Positions 47,121 through 64,000 of a stretch of DNA of 64,000 nucleotides are shown here, in pieces (the stretch's first letter is position 1; each line of letters begins with the position of its first letter). Position numbers and translations under genes: made by a program. The notes under the pieces were generated by a model that saw only the letters and a list, made by a program, of their open reading frames with translations, made no database searches and had not been told where the DNA came from. Source of the stretch: Syngnathus acus (lineage: Eukaryota; Chordata; Actinopteri; Syngnathiformes; Syngnathidae); NCBI RefSeq assembly GCF_901709675.1, contig NC_051101.1, positions 11,180,501-11,244,500 of the forward strand, read 5' to 3'.

Positions 47121-49069
47121 ATTTCATAACAAACCCCTGAAATAAAATGTTGCTTAATACAATTTTTTTTTGCATCATGTCATTGCTTCATACTGGAGCT
47201 TACCCGCTGTCGTTGAATCTGTATGAATTTGCTTATTGCTCATTTAGAAGGGAGAGCAATGCTTCTCATCAAAGCTTGTGTGTGGGGATGATATCGACCT
47301 CATGATGGACCTGCTTAAATGGAATATTGGAGATGTGCTGCTGTGAAAAGGAAGTAGCATGCGTATGTTTATGTCTTTGCCCCGTGATTGATTGTGCATT
47401 TTGCAACTGCTAATAGCCTATTGAGTGTCTGTTTTTTTTTTTTTAAGCACAGTCCCATGGACCAGATCACTTAAACTGGCCCAGTGGTGGTCAATGCAGA
47501 CAGTTTCGGTTACATAACCACGCTGACTACCATTGACCGACAGACGCTATCCTATTAATATACAAGATGTGATGAGATGAAAAATGCTCTCCGGCTTTTG
47601 TAGGGCTTTTGCCGTTTCGTATATTACACAACCCTGTTGTGATGACTCGGCACACTCCACCGGTCGTTTTTATTCAACGGGATTTCCGCAGCTCTGCTGC
47701 TCACATATCAAATTGCCTTCAGTCAGGATATTTTAAGAGTGGTTTTCGAGCAGGTGTCTCTGCCTGTTAGAATGGAGACTTTCCCATCAATACACACAGA
47801 ATTGGAGTTATATTCTTTTCATGTTTAGGAATGATTTAAAAATATTTACATATCTAACACATTTTCCCCACAGACTAAGAGCCTTTCGTCTTCACTGCTT
47901 CAGAAGCCGTAAGTCCAAGCGAAGGTGAGCCCCACCCACCGGTGATGATTAGTATGACTTTTGGATCCTCGACACAAATTAAATTCACATTTAAACTGTG
48001 CAATATTTTCCAAATGCGTCTTTATGTAAGTAAGTAACATCTCGTGAAAACTTCACGGAAATGATGGCCACCCTTCACCAAGTCACGCCTGTTTTGTAGT
48101 TGCACATCAATTTTCAAATTACGCATGAGGGAGGTGTCACAAGAGAAAAAGACTAACTGGTTAGATCGTTTTAGACTGCTTTGTTTCTAGCTACAGTGCT
48201 AAATATGAATCATTTGAAGTAAATGATGAATTACATCTGTCAACTGAGACCAGCCCAAGTGCTGCTTTAAATTTAGCACAAAGCAAGTCGTATTAAAAAA
48301 AAAAAAATCAGACTTTTCTGCCAGCTTAGGGAGCAGTGACCAAAACATTTGTTCTGTCACAATTTCATCTCAGGGAATATTTCCATCTTGACTGTTATCT
48401 TGTGTTGCTTCATGGGCTCTGATGCTGATTACAAAAAAAAAAACGTAAACAGAAATCTTTATCCCTTCCGCTTCTTCTCTCACAAGCTGTCTTCAGACAC
48501 GCGCGGCTCGCTTTGCACATTTTAACCGGATGTCAAACATGTTTATCTTCAATTCGCTGTGATGGGTGATGTAACATACATGTAGCAACATTTGCCGCTA
48601 GAAGCAGTGAGACGCTCGCATAAACTGAAACCAACACAAACAATTGCAATGCTAGGAACTAAATATTTTGCTGTGCGCCATTTTCAGATTTGGATCTTTT
48701 AGATTACTTTGCATGAGTTTTTGTTGACGTTCATTCATGTCACTGCAGCTTATGCAGCTACAAATATTTCCCATTGCATGAAATGTTGATTTGAATCACG
48801 AGGAAGTCTGTCCTGAATTGAAAATGTTGCCGGGAGCGTTGAGCTCACAGCTTGGGGCAGTGGAAACTCTTGATCCTTTTACCACAACAGGAACAGCAGA
48901 GGAGATATGCGAGCATGAATAAATTACAAATGAACACACTCACATCCGCACTGACATTTGAGGATGCATCATTGGGGATGGACATGATTTGTTTCAAATA
49001 TTGTTTTCTAATTACAGAGAACAATAAATTATTTTCTTTCACCGCAAGTGTTGTGATAGTAAGTAGTGA

Positions 49070-49206
49070 TAGGCAAACGAAGCTTCAAATTTGCTTCATG
49101 AACCACTTTTGGACTCCTCTATAGATAACACTGTTGGTTTGTCAGTGTGCTTTCAGAGAAGTCAAAAGAGCCTCCATCTGGTTCATGAAGCAAATTTGAA
49201 GCTTCA
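49070..49206. mobile_element. hAT-like palindromic MITE
   Basis: GAAGCTTCAAATTTGCTTCA... at 49079-49105 is repeated exactly, inverted, at 49179-49205 (27 of 27 bp), around a 73-bp spacer. The left flank AGTGATAGGCAAACGAAGCTTC matches the 5' end words of hAT-type fish elements (CAGTGATGGGCAAACGAAGC). No transposase. Confidence 0.5.
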
Positions 49207-52200
49207 TTTTCTGCGTCACACTGCTAAATAGTTTTTAGCGGAAAAAGACATTCGTAGTTTAAAGTGAATTTAATTCTGCTGGTTTTGCCTCCATCATTAC
49301 ACTACTGTATTGATCAACAATTAAAATCATTCTTATCATACAACCAATTCATCTTGTGCGTTTCATCCCGAACAGTCAGGCATACAAAAATAAATCAAGT
49401 ATTTCCTCCTTCGACCGGGGCTAAAAAGTAACATGGAAAGATTGGCATTGGGCCCAATTTGCTTTGTACAAAAAACGGCCGAGTGGCCTTGTTGCTCTTT
49501 GTCCTGTATTTTCCACCCTGCATCAACAGGAAGCGGTTATCTTTCTCTTGGTAACTCTTTCCCCCGTGCCTGTCATTTTTGGGTCGCTCTCGCAGTCACT
49601 GTTTGTTCCTCTTCCAACCTTCGCCTCCCTCATTGGGTAGATACATTATGTCCAGAAAGTGACAGCTTCCCGTGGCCCCTTCGTAGAAGCACAACAGGTT
49701 GTGGCCCTTTTGGTGCAGAAACTGTGAGACCAAAGTGGCAGGTCAAAGAAAGGTGCCTCCTTCTTACCAATTTTCCCCCAGCTCTATTCGTAGAATTCCT
49801 GTTTATTGCTGCCTGGGTCAGAACTGTCAACTTACTGTCACACTTGCCCTGTGATACGCTTGTCATTTGTTTTCCCACCCGCTTTCCATCCGTCTGTTTT
49901 TATTTTTTTGCATAGCGTAGGTGTTATAGAGTTCATACGCTGCTGCGGGCCTAGCGTGGTTTTCCTTTCCCACGTCGGAAAGCCCGTAAGGAGGCAGAGG
50001 CGGAGGGCCACATGGCACTTTGTTGTTGTGAACACCAGAGATGACACTTTCCGTCTCCCTCTGTTACGGCATATGTTACACACAGTGTCACCGAACACAT
50101 ACAAGAACTCAAACACCAACCGAGCGCGTTACGGTGTTGGCAAACTTGAATACGCGCCAATGGTATCCAACATTCTTCACATAAGCCGTGACTTTTCTCA
50201 GTGAAATCATTTTCAGGTTAATTTGGCTGAAGATCACAGAAATACATTTTTCCCTCCTCCCAATCCCAGATGCTTGCTTGGCAGTCGTCCGAAGACAGAT
50301 GGGCTGCTTAGGTTTCATTACACTGGAGGAAAGCCTCTGCTCTGCTCTGCAAGTATGTTTATGCGTTATTGTGTTAGCATGTTTACAGAGTCAAATATGC
50401 TCATGCTGTCACTTATTTTCTCACTTGCTTGTTATTGCAGCATAGGTCTGACATTGAGCACCGTTGCGGTGTGTGTGCACATTGTTTACAATCATACGAA
50501 ACAATTCATTGACATATGAAAATATGCGGTCGTGACTCGGTTGAAAGGGGACAGGACAGGCACACACACCTTTTGGCGGTATTCTGAAAACACAACCCGC
50601 ACTGCAGCATTGCTCGCTCATATAGCGAATGTGTGGGCTGACAGGAAGAGATTTATGATATCATGCTTTTTGTAATACAACACATACAGGTTGGCAATAG
50701 AAAACCCCAGTAGGCCAGAATGATGACTTGGCTTTCAAGTAGGCCAAGAACTAGATTGAACACACACATACACGGGCCATGCCCACACTGAGTCACGTTG
50801 CCTCTGATCTTCATTCTCTGGGGAGTTTTCAAAAATAGACGATTAATCCAGTGAGATGAGCAGCACTGAGTTGTCAATCTCTCTCACTGCCTTTCATCAG
50901 CATCTGTATTTCTGTGACCAAGGACAAAGGCTGATTGATTTCTGATGAACACAAAGTTGTAAATGATTGACATTTGCAGATTTTCCAAGGTCCGCGTTTG
51001 GATACATTCCCACCGATAAGGCAAGTGTCGGTTAGCGGCAAATATGCCTTGCGACACCGACAGTTATAAGAGATGTGTTCCGTAAGCACAAGCAGGAAAT
51101 CTGTTTCAGGTGGTCGAGTCGGGCGTTTTCACGCCGCTCTTCCTGTGTGTCTTTTGTGGCTTGAATGTGAAAATGAAACCGCTTGCTCTTTTAACAAGCC
51201 TTACATAGAATCTTTTTTTCTTTTACATGTTCCTTTTTTGTGTGACTCATAGCGCAGCAAATGACTCAGGCTTAACATATGAACCAGTCCGAGCACCGAT
51301 CCTGTTCCACAGGTTCAGTTCTTGGTATGGCGACTCTCAAAATCCAGACCATTTCTAAACAATGTCATTGTCACTCATAGCTATCAGTGTCGTGTAACCG
51401 GCATATGTAAAATGTGCGTCGATCTGTTTTTCTTTGCAGCAGTTTCTTTATCTTTTGTTTCTGTCCGATCTACTCCAGGAGAATGTTGGAGTGACGAGAA
51501 AAGGAGGAAGTGGGATCTCTGACGCTCTGCCTTCTTTGCTGGTGGAGCCCTTTTGCATCTGACCAGAGACCCCCCCCCGGACAGGTATGAGTTGAACGAG
51601 GGAGGATTTTATAGTGGTAAAACTGCTACAAGTGTGATTCTTCAACATGGTGATTCATAATAGCATGAAATTATGAAAGTGCACGGTGAATAATTACAGA
51701 AAACACATATCAATGGTTCAACAAAATAGCATTAGCCATGCTAAGATAGCTTTAGCACTCTAAACAAGCTAAAGTTAACCTTGACTGCTACTGTATTCAC
51801 AATTGTTATTTATTCATAATAGAGTGTTACTATTGTACTAAAAGTTTTATTTTCAGGAGTGTGTGTAATTTACTAAAATATCAAAAAGTAGAAATGTTGA
51901 TGCCGCATCACTTCGCTCTGCTTCTGTTTGCTTGCCTTTTGTCCAGTTGTTGACAAATGAGCGATGCGCATTTTTTTACAGTTAGGATATTGCGACTTTT
52001 TTTTTTTCAGCAAAACTCCCGAAGCCCAAGTAACAAGTCAGCGTGAGACCGTGGGGTGTTCCCGCTATGAGTGTGCCTGCGAGGGCTCAGCAAACCTGAC
52101 ACATCATTTGTCATTCTCGCCGCCTCTGATTGGTTGTTCTTCCCTGGGTGTGCTAGTTTTTTTTTAAAACTCAATTCAACTAAAGTGCTTTTAAAATAGC

Positions 52201-54788
52201 TTTAGCAAAATCAAATTAGTGGAAGGCTATTATGCTCTTAAGTCACGTTAGGGAACATTTTTGGTGACATAAACCCAGTAGAGTAGTGTACTTGAGCGGT
52301 CAGTGGCGAGTCCGGCTTTGATACGAGAGCCATTTAAATCCTGCCGGCAGTTCCCGGGAGCGTGGGAGTAGCCGGCGAATTGAAGAACAGCTGACACACT
52401 AACACGAACCTGCTGCTTCCAACGTCTTATTATGGACGCGTGTTTACGAGCGGGGGGCGTTTACACCACTTAGCGCACTCTCGCTCTTATTTGCTGTTAT
52501 ACTGATCATTCTACTCTCGTGATAATGATGGGAAGGTACTAGAGGAGCTATTGCAGTACAGCAAGAAGAATTGTGTGGTGTTGGTGGGGGTGTTTAGTTC
52601 TTTGACAGTAATACGTATTGACTTTGCCTGGGAACGTCTGACTGATTGGAGTATTTAATTCCACTTTGTGCTCATGCCAAGCTTTAAATTGCTAATCAAT
52701 CGGAGCTGTTTTTCGCTTTTGTGGGCACTTTCCCGCTTTGTTATTGTTTTTTTTTGTCTGACTCATTATCTTTGGTGAGCGTAAATTTGAATAATAGATA
52801 CTTTTTCGTGCATATTCTCTCATCGGTGTTTTAATGGGTATAAATAGTGTGCGTTTCTACCGTCTCGTGTTTTTTTTATAGTGATAAATGTTTCGTTTTT
52901 TTCAGAGCCGATGCCAATTACTAGTGGTCAAGGAGGATGATAAACAATTTCAATTTGCAGTAAAAGGGAAATATTGGCAATTTCTTAACTTTGTTGAAAT
53001 GCCGTTAATCATGTTTGAATCTGAAATCAAATTCATCGCTAGCTCAACTTATGTAATCATTGTATGGGGATAAATCTGCTCCTTGCTTCCTTTCCTCCTT
53101 TATTCTTTCCTTCCTTATTTGCCTGCAGTGTGTTTTGCCGTGAAGGTCACGGCCTGGTTATGAAGTGACCCCAGCCCGAAGCGTCTTTGTTATCAAGCTA
53201 CTCCACATCAGCGCTTGAATACGAACCTCAGGGCCATTTTGTTCTCTTTCATTTCCTCAATACTACATCCTGCTCTGTTTCAGTCATCAGCGGTCTACAG
53301 TCATTCGACGATAAAGAAACTAACCCTCCGCTTGCGCAACATCTAACGCAGGGTTAACCGCGTCGCGGAGAAGAATACATTGGAAGAGACAGCGAAGGGC
53401 GCAAAGGGGAGATTGTACACAAGTAACGATGGCAACGGCTCTTGAAAGGTGTGAGGAGGTTGAAAGATAAATGCAGATGAGCGGGGATATAAAAGACGAG
53501 GAGAGTGCAAATGGAGAAGGACGATAGAGTGCAGACTCGTGTGTTTTGTTTCATGTCACAGAAAGGCTGGCTGGTATCAAAGAATCCAAATGACAACACA
53601 ACCACAGCCACACATTTGTAGAACCCATTAGCAGATTTTTTTAATCTAAAATTAAAATCAGCACAAAGTTTAGTTTTGACCTTGTAGAAGTGCCGCACTC
53701 ACAACTCTGTGTTTTGGCCGCGGCGGAAGGACGAGGCAGATCTTCACTCGATCATTCTGCTTTGCGTGGCACTTTGCCGCACCGCAATCCTATCAGGTGG
53801 AATTTAAAAACGCTGCTATGCAGTTCTACATCCTCCCGAGCTAAACCGAGCGAGGCCGCCGCCAAGTTAGCTATGCACAAACACCTTTTTATTTTTTTGT
53901 GTGTGTCTCCCAGCGACGAGAGCGAAATCGCCGTAGCCAAATTAATTTTCTTCCTTCTGCTCGTACTGCCGTATAACCTGAGGGGTGACTGAGGCGGCGA
54001 GTCCGTTAGAGTGGAAGAGATGGTGCTGCAGCAGAGGCGGGCGGAAAGGAGAGCAGAGGAATTTTAATGTGGCTCTGTCTAACTATCTGTCTGTCTGTCT
54101 GACGCTGTTTGCCAAAGAAAAGCAATTACTGTCACAGCTTCTCTTACGGCGCGTTGGGAAATGTGCACGTTGGGTTATTTGGGCATAAATGTGTGTGCGC
54201 GTACGTGATGGCGCTTTAGCGCACAGGGATTTTCCGTGTTGTATGTTGGCAAAATAAACAACAAATTCATTTTGCATGATCCTCTCTTTATAGTTCATTT
54301 TTCTTTTGTCATCGTGCATGGCGTCAAATAAATAAAGTGTAGAAAAGTCATTTTAGTTATTTAAACTAGTGATTTAAAAAAAAAAAAAAAAAAAAAAGAA
54401 TTCATGGAGGGCTTCGGTTTTGTAACTCGCTTCCCGTTAGATTTAGAGGAGCCGTGGGGGCAGTCTGTCAAATCTACACCGCGCAAGTGTTTGGTCAGAT
54501 TCGACATGCAAACTGACCTGGAGCTTGTTGTCAGTTTCTTCCCAAAAGTGTAAAGCCTCACTTGAAGGCTTTTTTTTTTTTATCTGACGCACCCTTGCCC
54601 TGCTAGCCACGCAAGCTAGCTTGTATTCCGAGGAATTAAAGTCATGTTGCTTCGACACATGAAAAATTGAATTGCCAAACAGATACACAGCCAATGTTTG
54701 CAGCAATATTTTTTTGAAGTTTGGAACAGAAATAAGAAAAGAAATGGGTTGAGTGACTGCTTTCTTTGTCTCAGGTGACACTAGCAGG

Positions 54789-60733
<5,945 letters not shown>

Positions 60734-62575
60734 TGGCGCACACTCACACACACGGAGCGGAGCGGCCGGACCCCGGGGTGGAACGTTTAAAACAGAATAA
60801 AAACAAGGGCTCCGTGTGGATGTGTGAGGAGGACGCCTGGGACGGTACGACCTCGAGGAACAGTGTCGCATCCTCAGGAGGAAGATGGAGAAAAAGACTC
60901 CCACCAGGGGGCGCTGGATATTCTCAGCGACCGACTGATGCCCACCTGTCACATCATCATGTTTGGTTTACTGACTGCCTCTTGTTATGGAGTGTGTGCA
61001 CTTAATTTGCGTGCGTGTATGTGTGCGACTTGAATGTTTGTTTGTTTTTTGTTTTTTTATTTAATTCTGTTATGGATCGTGAACTCCTTTGAAGAAGGTT
61101 TGTTCTCCATTGTGTGCCTCCTTACAGTGTGTCTCCCTCTAGTGTCTTCTCGTTGTCTTTACATCCTACGGACTGACGTGACTGCGCACATTAGAAAGGG
61201 GCCGAGGGGGGGTTGGACCAAACGTCATCTTATTAAGAAGACAAATAACGTATCTGTGATGTCATACCTTTTCTAGGTCGCGTTTTTACACGGTTGTCTC
61301 TCGTCCTGTTTAGCATGGAAGGTCGCTCGCACATCCAAACACGCACCCGGTTTGCTTCCATTAAAGCAGGGTTCCTCCAAATGTTTTCACATCTACAGCA
61401 CTGTAGTTTTAATTCGGGTCGCAGCTGAGCTGGAGCCTAATTAAGCAAGTTACTAAAGTAGATGCCATGAATGAGCTTACGCCACAGTTAAGAAAAAAAA
61501 ATATGACTGACTTCACTGACATTGACTTAATAAAGGATTGGGACTCCATTTGGGGAAACCTGTTTTAAGGCAACACTCCAGTGTGGAGTGTGTGAACGAC
61601 CTTCTTCCATCTTAGTCGACAATTTCCCCAATAAGTTACTTCTTCCAAGTTATTGCTTCCAGTTGTTTGCTTTCAACACATTTCTCCACAAAGTCTGTGA
61701 AAGGGCGCAAAGGAGTTGAGAAGAAGACACTTTGCAGATTGTCACCTTCAGATTAAAGCCAAAGTTGTTGTTTTTTGCCTGAAACATTTCATGATGCTGG
61801 CCACTTCTGATAAAGTGACGGATATCCTTAGTTCAACAGAATATTCAATTCGCACCCTGAAATGGAATTATTAACAAACATAGTAATCAGTAATTGATTC
61901 TTTCTGAAAAAATGACTTTGGCAGTTATTTTAGGAAGGTGATAATATCTTACCTTGTCATATTTAACTCCACTTTTACATCATATCTCAAAGTTTATGTT
62001 GGGCACTAACGACCATCATGTTTCATGTGTTACATATCACTGCGAGTGTGTGATGTCATGAAAGTTTTACAAGGGATGTTCGGAATCCTTCATTCCTTAC
62101 TTACTCCTTCATCACTATTGCATAATCACGAGAGATTTTTATGTCATGAAGAGTTTACTAAAAATTAACCAGTGTGACAGTTTGGGACTGCTTTGCTAAT
62201 TCAAGATCTTCATTCCAGAGTTTACTAAGTTGACAGAAGCCTACTACACGAACAACGTTATTATAATAATAATAATATTAGTGTTATTATTTTTATTTTA
62301 TTTTTGTCGACTTTCTGGTCCACTGTTTAAAAATCTCTGTCAAGTGATTAAGGAGTAGTGAATGAGTGAATGATTCCCAACACAGCAACGGTGTTTACAC
62401 TCTTTGAAATCATCATCTTAGCGTCGGTTCAAGGGAGCGACTGTGATGTGGCCGAGAGGACGTTTTGTTGTGATGTTTGGATTGTACTGAAATGTGCTGA
62501 CACGTGCAGCTTTTTCCACAGTGAACGCATCCAAATGTAGAAAATAAAAGTGAAGGCATTTCCATGACCTGACAA
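60734..62575 (+). other. Probable galnt1 3' UTR
   Basis: From the TGA at 60731-60733 to about 30 nt after the AATAAA at 62543-62548. Earlier signals exist at 60796-60801 (only 63 nt after the stop) and 61529-61534, so alternative polyadenylation is possible. The distal site is followed by CACGTGTGTCTTTATTTTTTGTC, a GU/U-rich element. Long 3' UTRs are usual for galnt1. No other gene was recognised in this stretch. Confidence 0.55.
62543..62548 (+). terminator. Distal poly(A) signal candidate of galnt1
   Basis: AATAAA followed 40-60 nt later by a G/T-rich downstream element. It would end the galnt1 transcript just before the hairpin satellite begins at about 62697. Confidence 0.5.
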
Positions 62576-62696
62576 AAACAACCATCACGTGTGTCTTTAT
62601 TTTTTGTCAGTCTCAAGAGTGATTCAGAGTATATTTAATACGTGTTGTTTCTCACAAAAAAATTAAAAAATAATTGATGCCCTCTTCTGTCACCAA

Positions 62697-63558
62697 GAAT
62701 CTCACTTAACGAGGGTAACTTGGAAAACATATTGGAACGCGGCCCCCAGTCCTCGAGGGGCTGCGTTCCAACATGTTTTCCAAGATTCACTCATTAATTA
62801 AGTGCACGTGCGTGAAAAGTTTTAGCTCCTGCGGAACGTGAAAGAGGCTAAAACTTTTCACGCACGTGCACTTAATGAGGGTATAACTTTGAAAACATAT
62901 TGGAACGCGGCCCCCAGTCCTCGAGAGGCTGCGTTCCAACATGTTTTCCAAGATTCACTCATTAATTAAGTGCACGTGCGTGAAAAGTTTTAGCTCCTGC
63001 GGAACGTGAAAGAGGCTAAAACTTTTCACGCACGTGCACTTAATGAGGGTAACTTTGAAAACATATTGGAACGCGGCCCGCAGTCCTCGGGGGCTGCGTT
63101 CCAACATGTTTTCCAAGATTCCCCTCATTAATTAAGTGCACGTGCGTGAAAAGTTTTAGCTCCTGCGGAATGTGAAAGAGGCTAAAACTTTTCACGCACG
63201 TGCACTTAATGAGGGTAACTTTGAAAACATATTGGAACGCGGCCCGCAGTCCTCGGGGGCTGCGTTCCAACATGTTTTCCAAGATTCCCCTAATTAATTA
63301 AGTGCACGTGCGTGAAAAGTTTTAGCTCCTGCGGAACGTGAAAGAGGCTAAAACTTTTCACGCACGTGCACTTAATTAACGAGGGGAATCTCGGAAAACA
63401 TATTGGAACGCGGCCCCCAGTCCTCGGGGGGCTGCGTTCCAACATGTTTTCCAAGATTCACTCATTAAGTGCACGTGCGTGAAAAGTTTTGCTTTTGCAG
63501 AACGTGAAAATGAACAAAAAGTTTTCACGCACGTGCACTTAATTAATGAGTGAATCGA
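62697..63558. repeat. Hairpin satellite: five tandem units of about 167 bp, each with two inverted repeats
   Basis: Equivalent points (GAAAACATATTGGAACGCGG) recur at 62723, 62891, 63057, 63223 and 63394, spacing 166-171 bp. Each unit has hairpin B, with GGAAAACATATTGGAACGC pairing with GCGTTCCAACATGTTTTCC around a CCC..GGGG centre. It also has hairpin A, with TTAAGTGCACGTGCGTGAAA pairing with TTTCACGCACGTGCACTTAA around a roughly 20-nt spacer (TCCTGCGGAACGTGAAAGAG). Units 1-4 are nearly identical; unit 5 is diverged in the spacer and hairpin A. No coding capacity; the minus-strand frames across it are repeat translations. Not recognised as a known family. Confidence 0.9.
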
Positions 63559-63589
63559 GGACTGGAGTTTGGCCCCCCTGATATACATG

Positions 63590-63746
63590 ATCATTTTTTC
63601 TATAAATATATATATATTATTTATATTTATACTATATATATATATATATATATATTTATTTGTATTTATATATATATATTATATATATATTTATTTGCAT
63701 TTATATATATATTCATTTGTATATATATATATATATATATATATAG
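63590..63746. repeat. (TA)n-rich microsatellite
   Basis: Several TATATA runs (63605, 63635-63655, 63669-63690, 63718-63746) alternating with TTTATTTG words. Very AT-rich, prone to melting and cruciform formation; it abuts the hairpin satellite. Confidence 0.9.
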
Positions 63747-64000
63747 TGCTGTTTATTTGGCAGTTCATATCCAGTCAGTAAGGAAAACAAACAGTCATGT
63801 AGGAATAAAAAGAAAATCTGTAAACACTGGTATTGTTTATGCACACTAAACACCACATACACAAAATGAAAGGTAAAAACAACCCAATGTCCTATCTCGT
63901 CTACAACACATGTATCGTCACTTAGCCACTGATTATATACCAAGCTTTACGTGGTGATAAGCACTATAAACTCCTAAAGTGCTAGTGTAGTAAAAACAAG
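63747..64000. other. Window end, nothing recognised
   Basis: Unremarkable AT-rich DNA after the TA repeat. No exon, RNA gene or element was seen. Confidence 0.6.

Larger units (their letters stand above)
43613..54774. other. Remainder of putative galnt1 intron 1; no further exon recognised
   Basis: About 11 kb without a supportable coding exon. It holds an (AGCT)n run (44845-44862), a palindromic hAT-like element (49070-49206), poly-T/A runs, and GC-balanced blocks at 45.88-46.42, 46.9-47.12, 49.43-49.9 and 53.69-54.05 kb that could be regulatory. The 160-codon frame at 49433 has no recognisable domain. The last bases, TTTCTTTGTCTCAG, are the acceptor for the galnt1 start-codon exon. Confidence 0.6.

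Noticed and set aside
49433-49915. 160-codon plus-strand frame in galnt1 intron 1
   Set aside because: No family resemblance, no splice-bounded structure; likely chance in a GC-balanced block.
63040-63594. Minus-strand frames over the hairpin satellite
   Set aside because: They are repeated translations of the satellite unit without a start context or known domain.
60734-64000. miR-187 hairpin expected downstream of GALNT1 in vertebrates
   Set aside because: The mature sequence was looked for on both strands and not seen; in other genomes it lies farther from the gene.

Overview
The window is vertebrate nuclear DNA, almost certainly from a ray-finned (teleost) fish. The coding exons encode vertebrate proteins (a Scratch-family zinc finger, INO80C and GALNT1) with GT-AG introns. 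Several galnt1 introns are only 64 to 85 nt. The non-coding DNA is AT-rich and full of CA/TG microsatellites, poly-T and poly-G runs, and repeat fragments of kinds common in fish genomes (LINE reverse-transcriptase scraps, a Penelope-like terminal hairpin, MITEs, a tRNA-derived SINE head).

Layout. (1) 2052-6152, minus strand: a two-exon scratch gene (scrt1-like) coding for 280 aa, with an N-terminal SNAG repressor tail and five zinc fingers. A candidate TATA box lies near 6.7 kb. (2) 6.7-35.5 kb: about 29 kb with no supportable protein gene. It holds microsatellites, repeat relics and several GC-balanced islands rich in homeodomain, POU and SOX motifs that look like conserved enhancers, plausibly for the scratch gene. 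(3) 35975-37145, minus strand: a complete five-exon ino80c coding for 202 aa. (4) 39240-39776: a GC/CpG-rich stretch ending in a strong splice donor, probably the non-coding first exon of galnt1. (5) 42038-43612, plus strand: an intronless TRIM gene (524 aa, RING, B-box 2, coiled coil, PRY-SPRY) with a duplicated half-RING, apparently nested in galnt1 intron 1. (6) 54789-60733, plus strand: galnt1, 12 coding exons, 557 aa, with a 3' UTR running to about 62.57 kb. (7) 62697-63558: five near-identical copies of a roughly 167-bp satellite in which each unit contains two long inverted repeats, followed by an AT-rich microsatellite.

The genes do not form one pathway. ino80c (chromatin remodelling) and galnt1 (mucin-type O-glycosylation in the Golgi) are head-to-head housekeeping neighbours, as they are in mammals. 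The scratch gene is a neuronal transcriptional repressor next to a regulatory desert. The TRIM gene is a fast-evolving probable E3 ubiquitin ligase. The observations most worth following are the hairpin satellite, the half-RING duplication in the nested TRIM gene, the (TG)50 tract that serves as the 3' splice-site region of galnt1 intron 12, and the Penelope-like hairpin insertion with a 14-bp target duplication. All calls come from reading the sequence; no database search was run.
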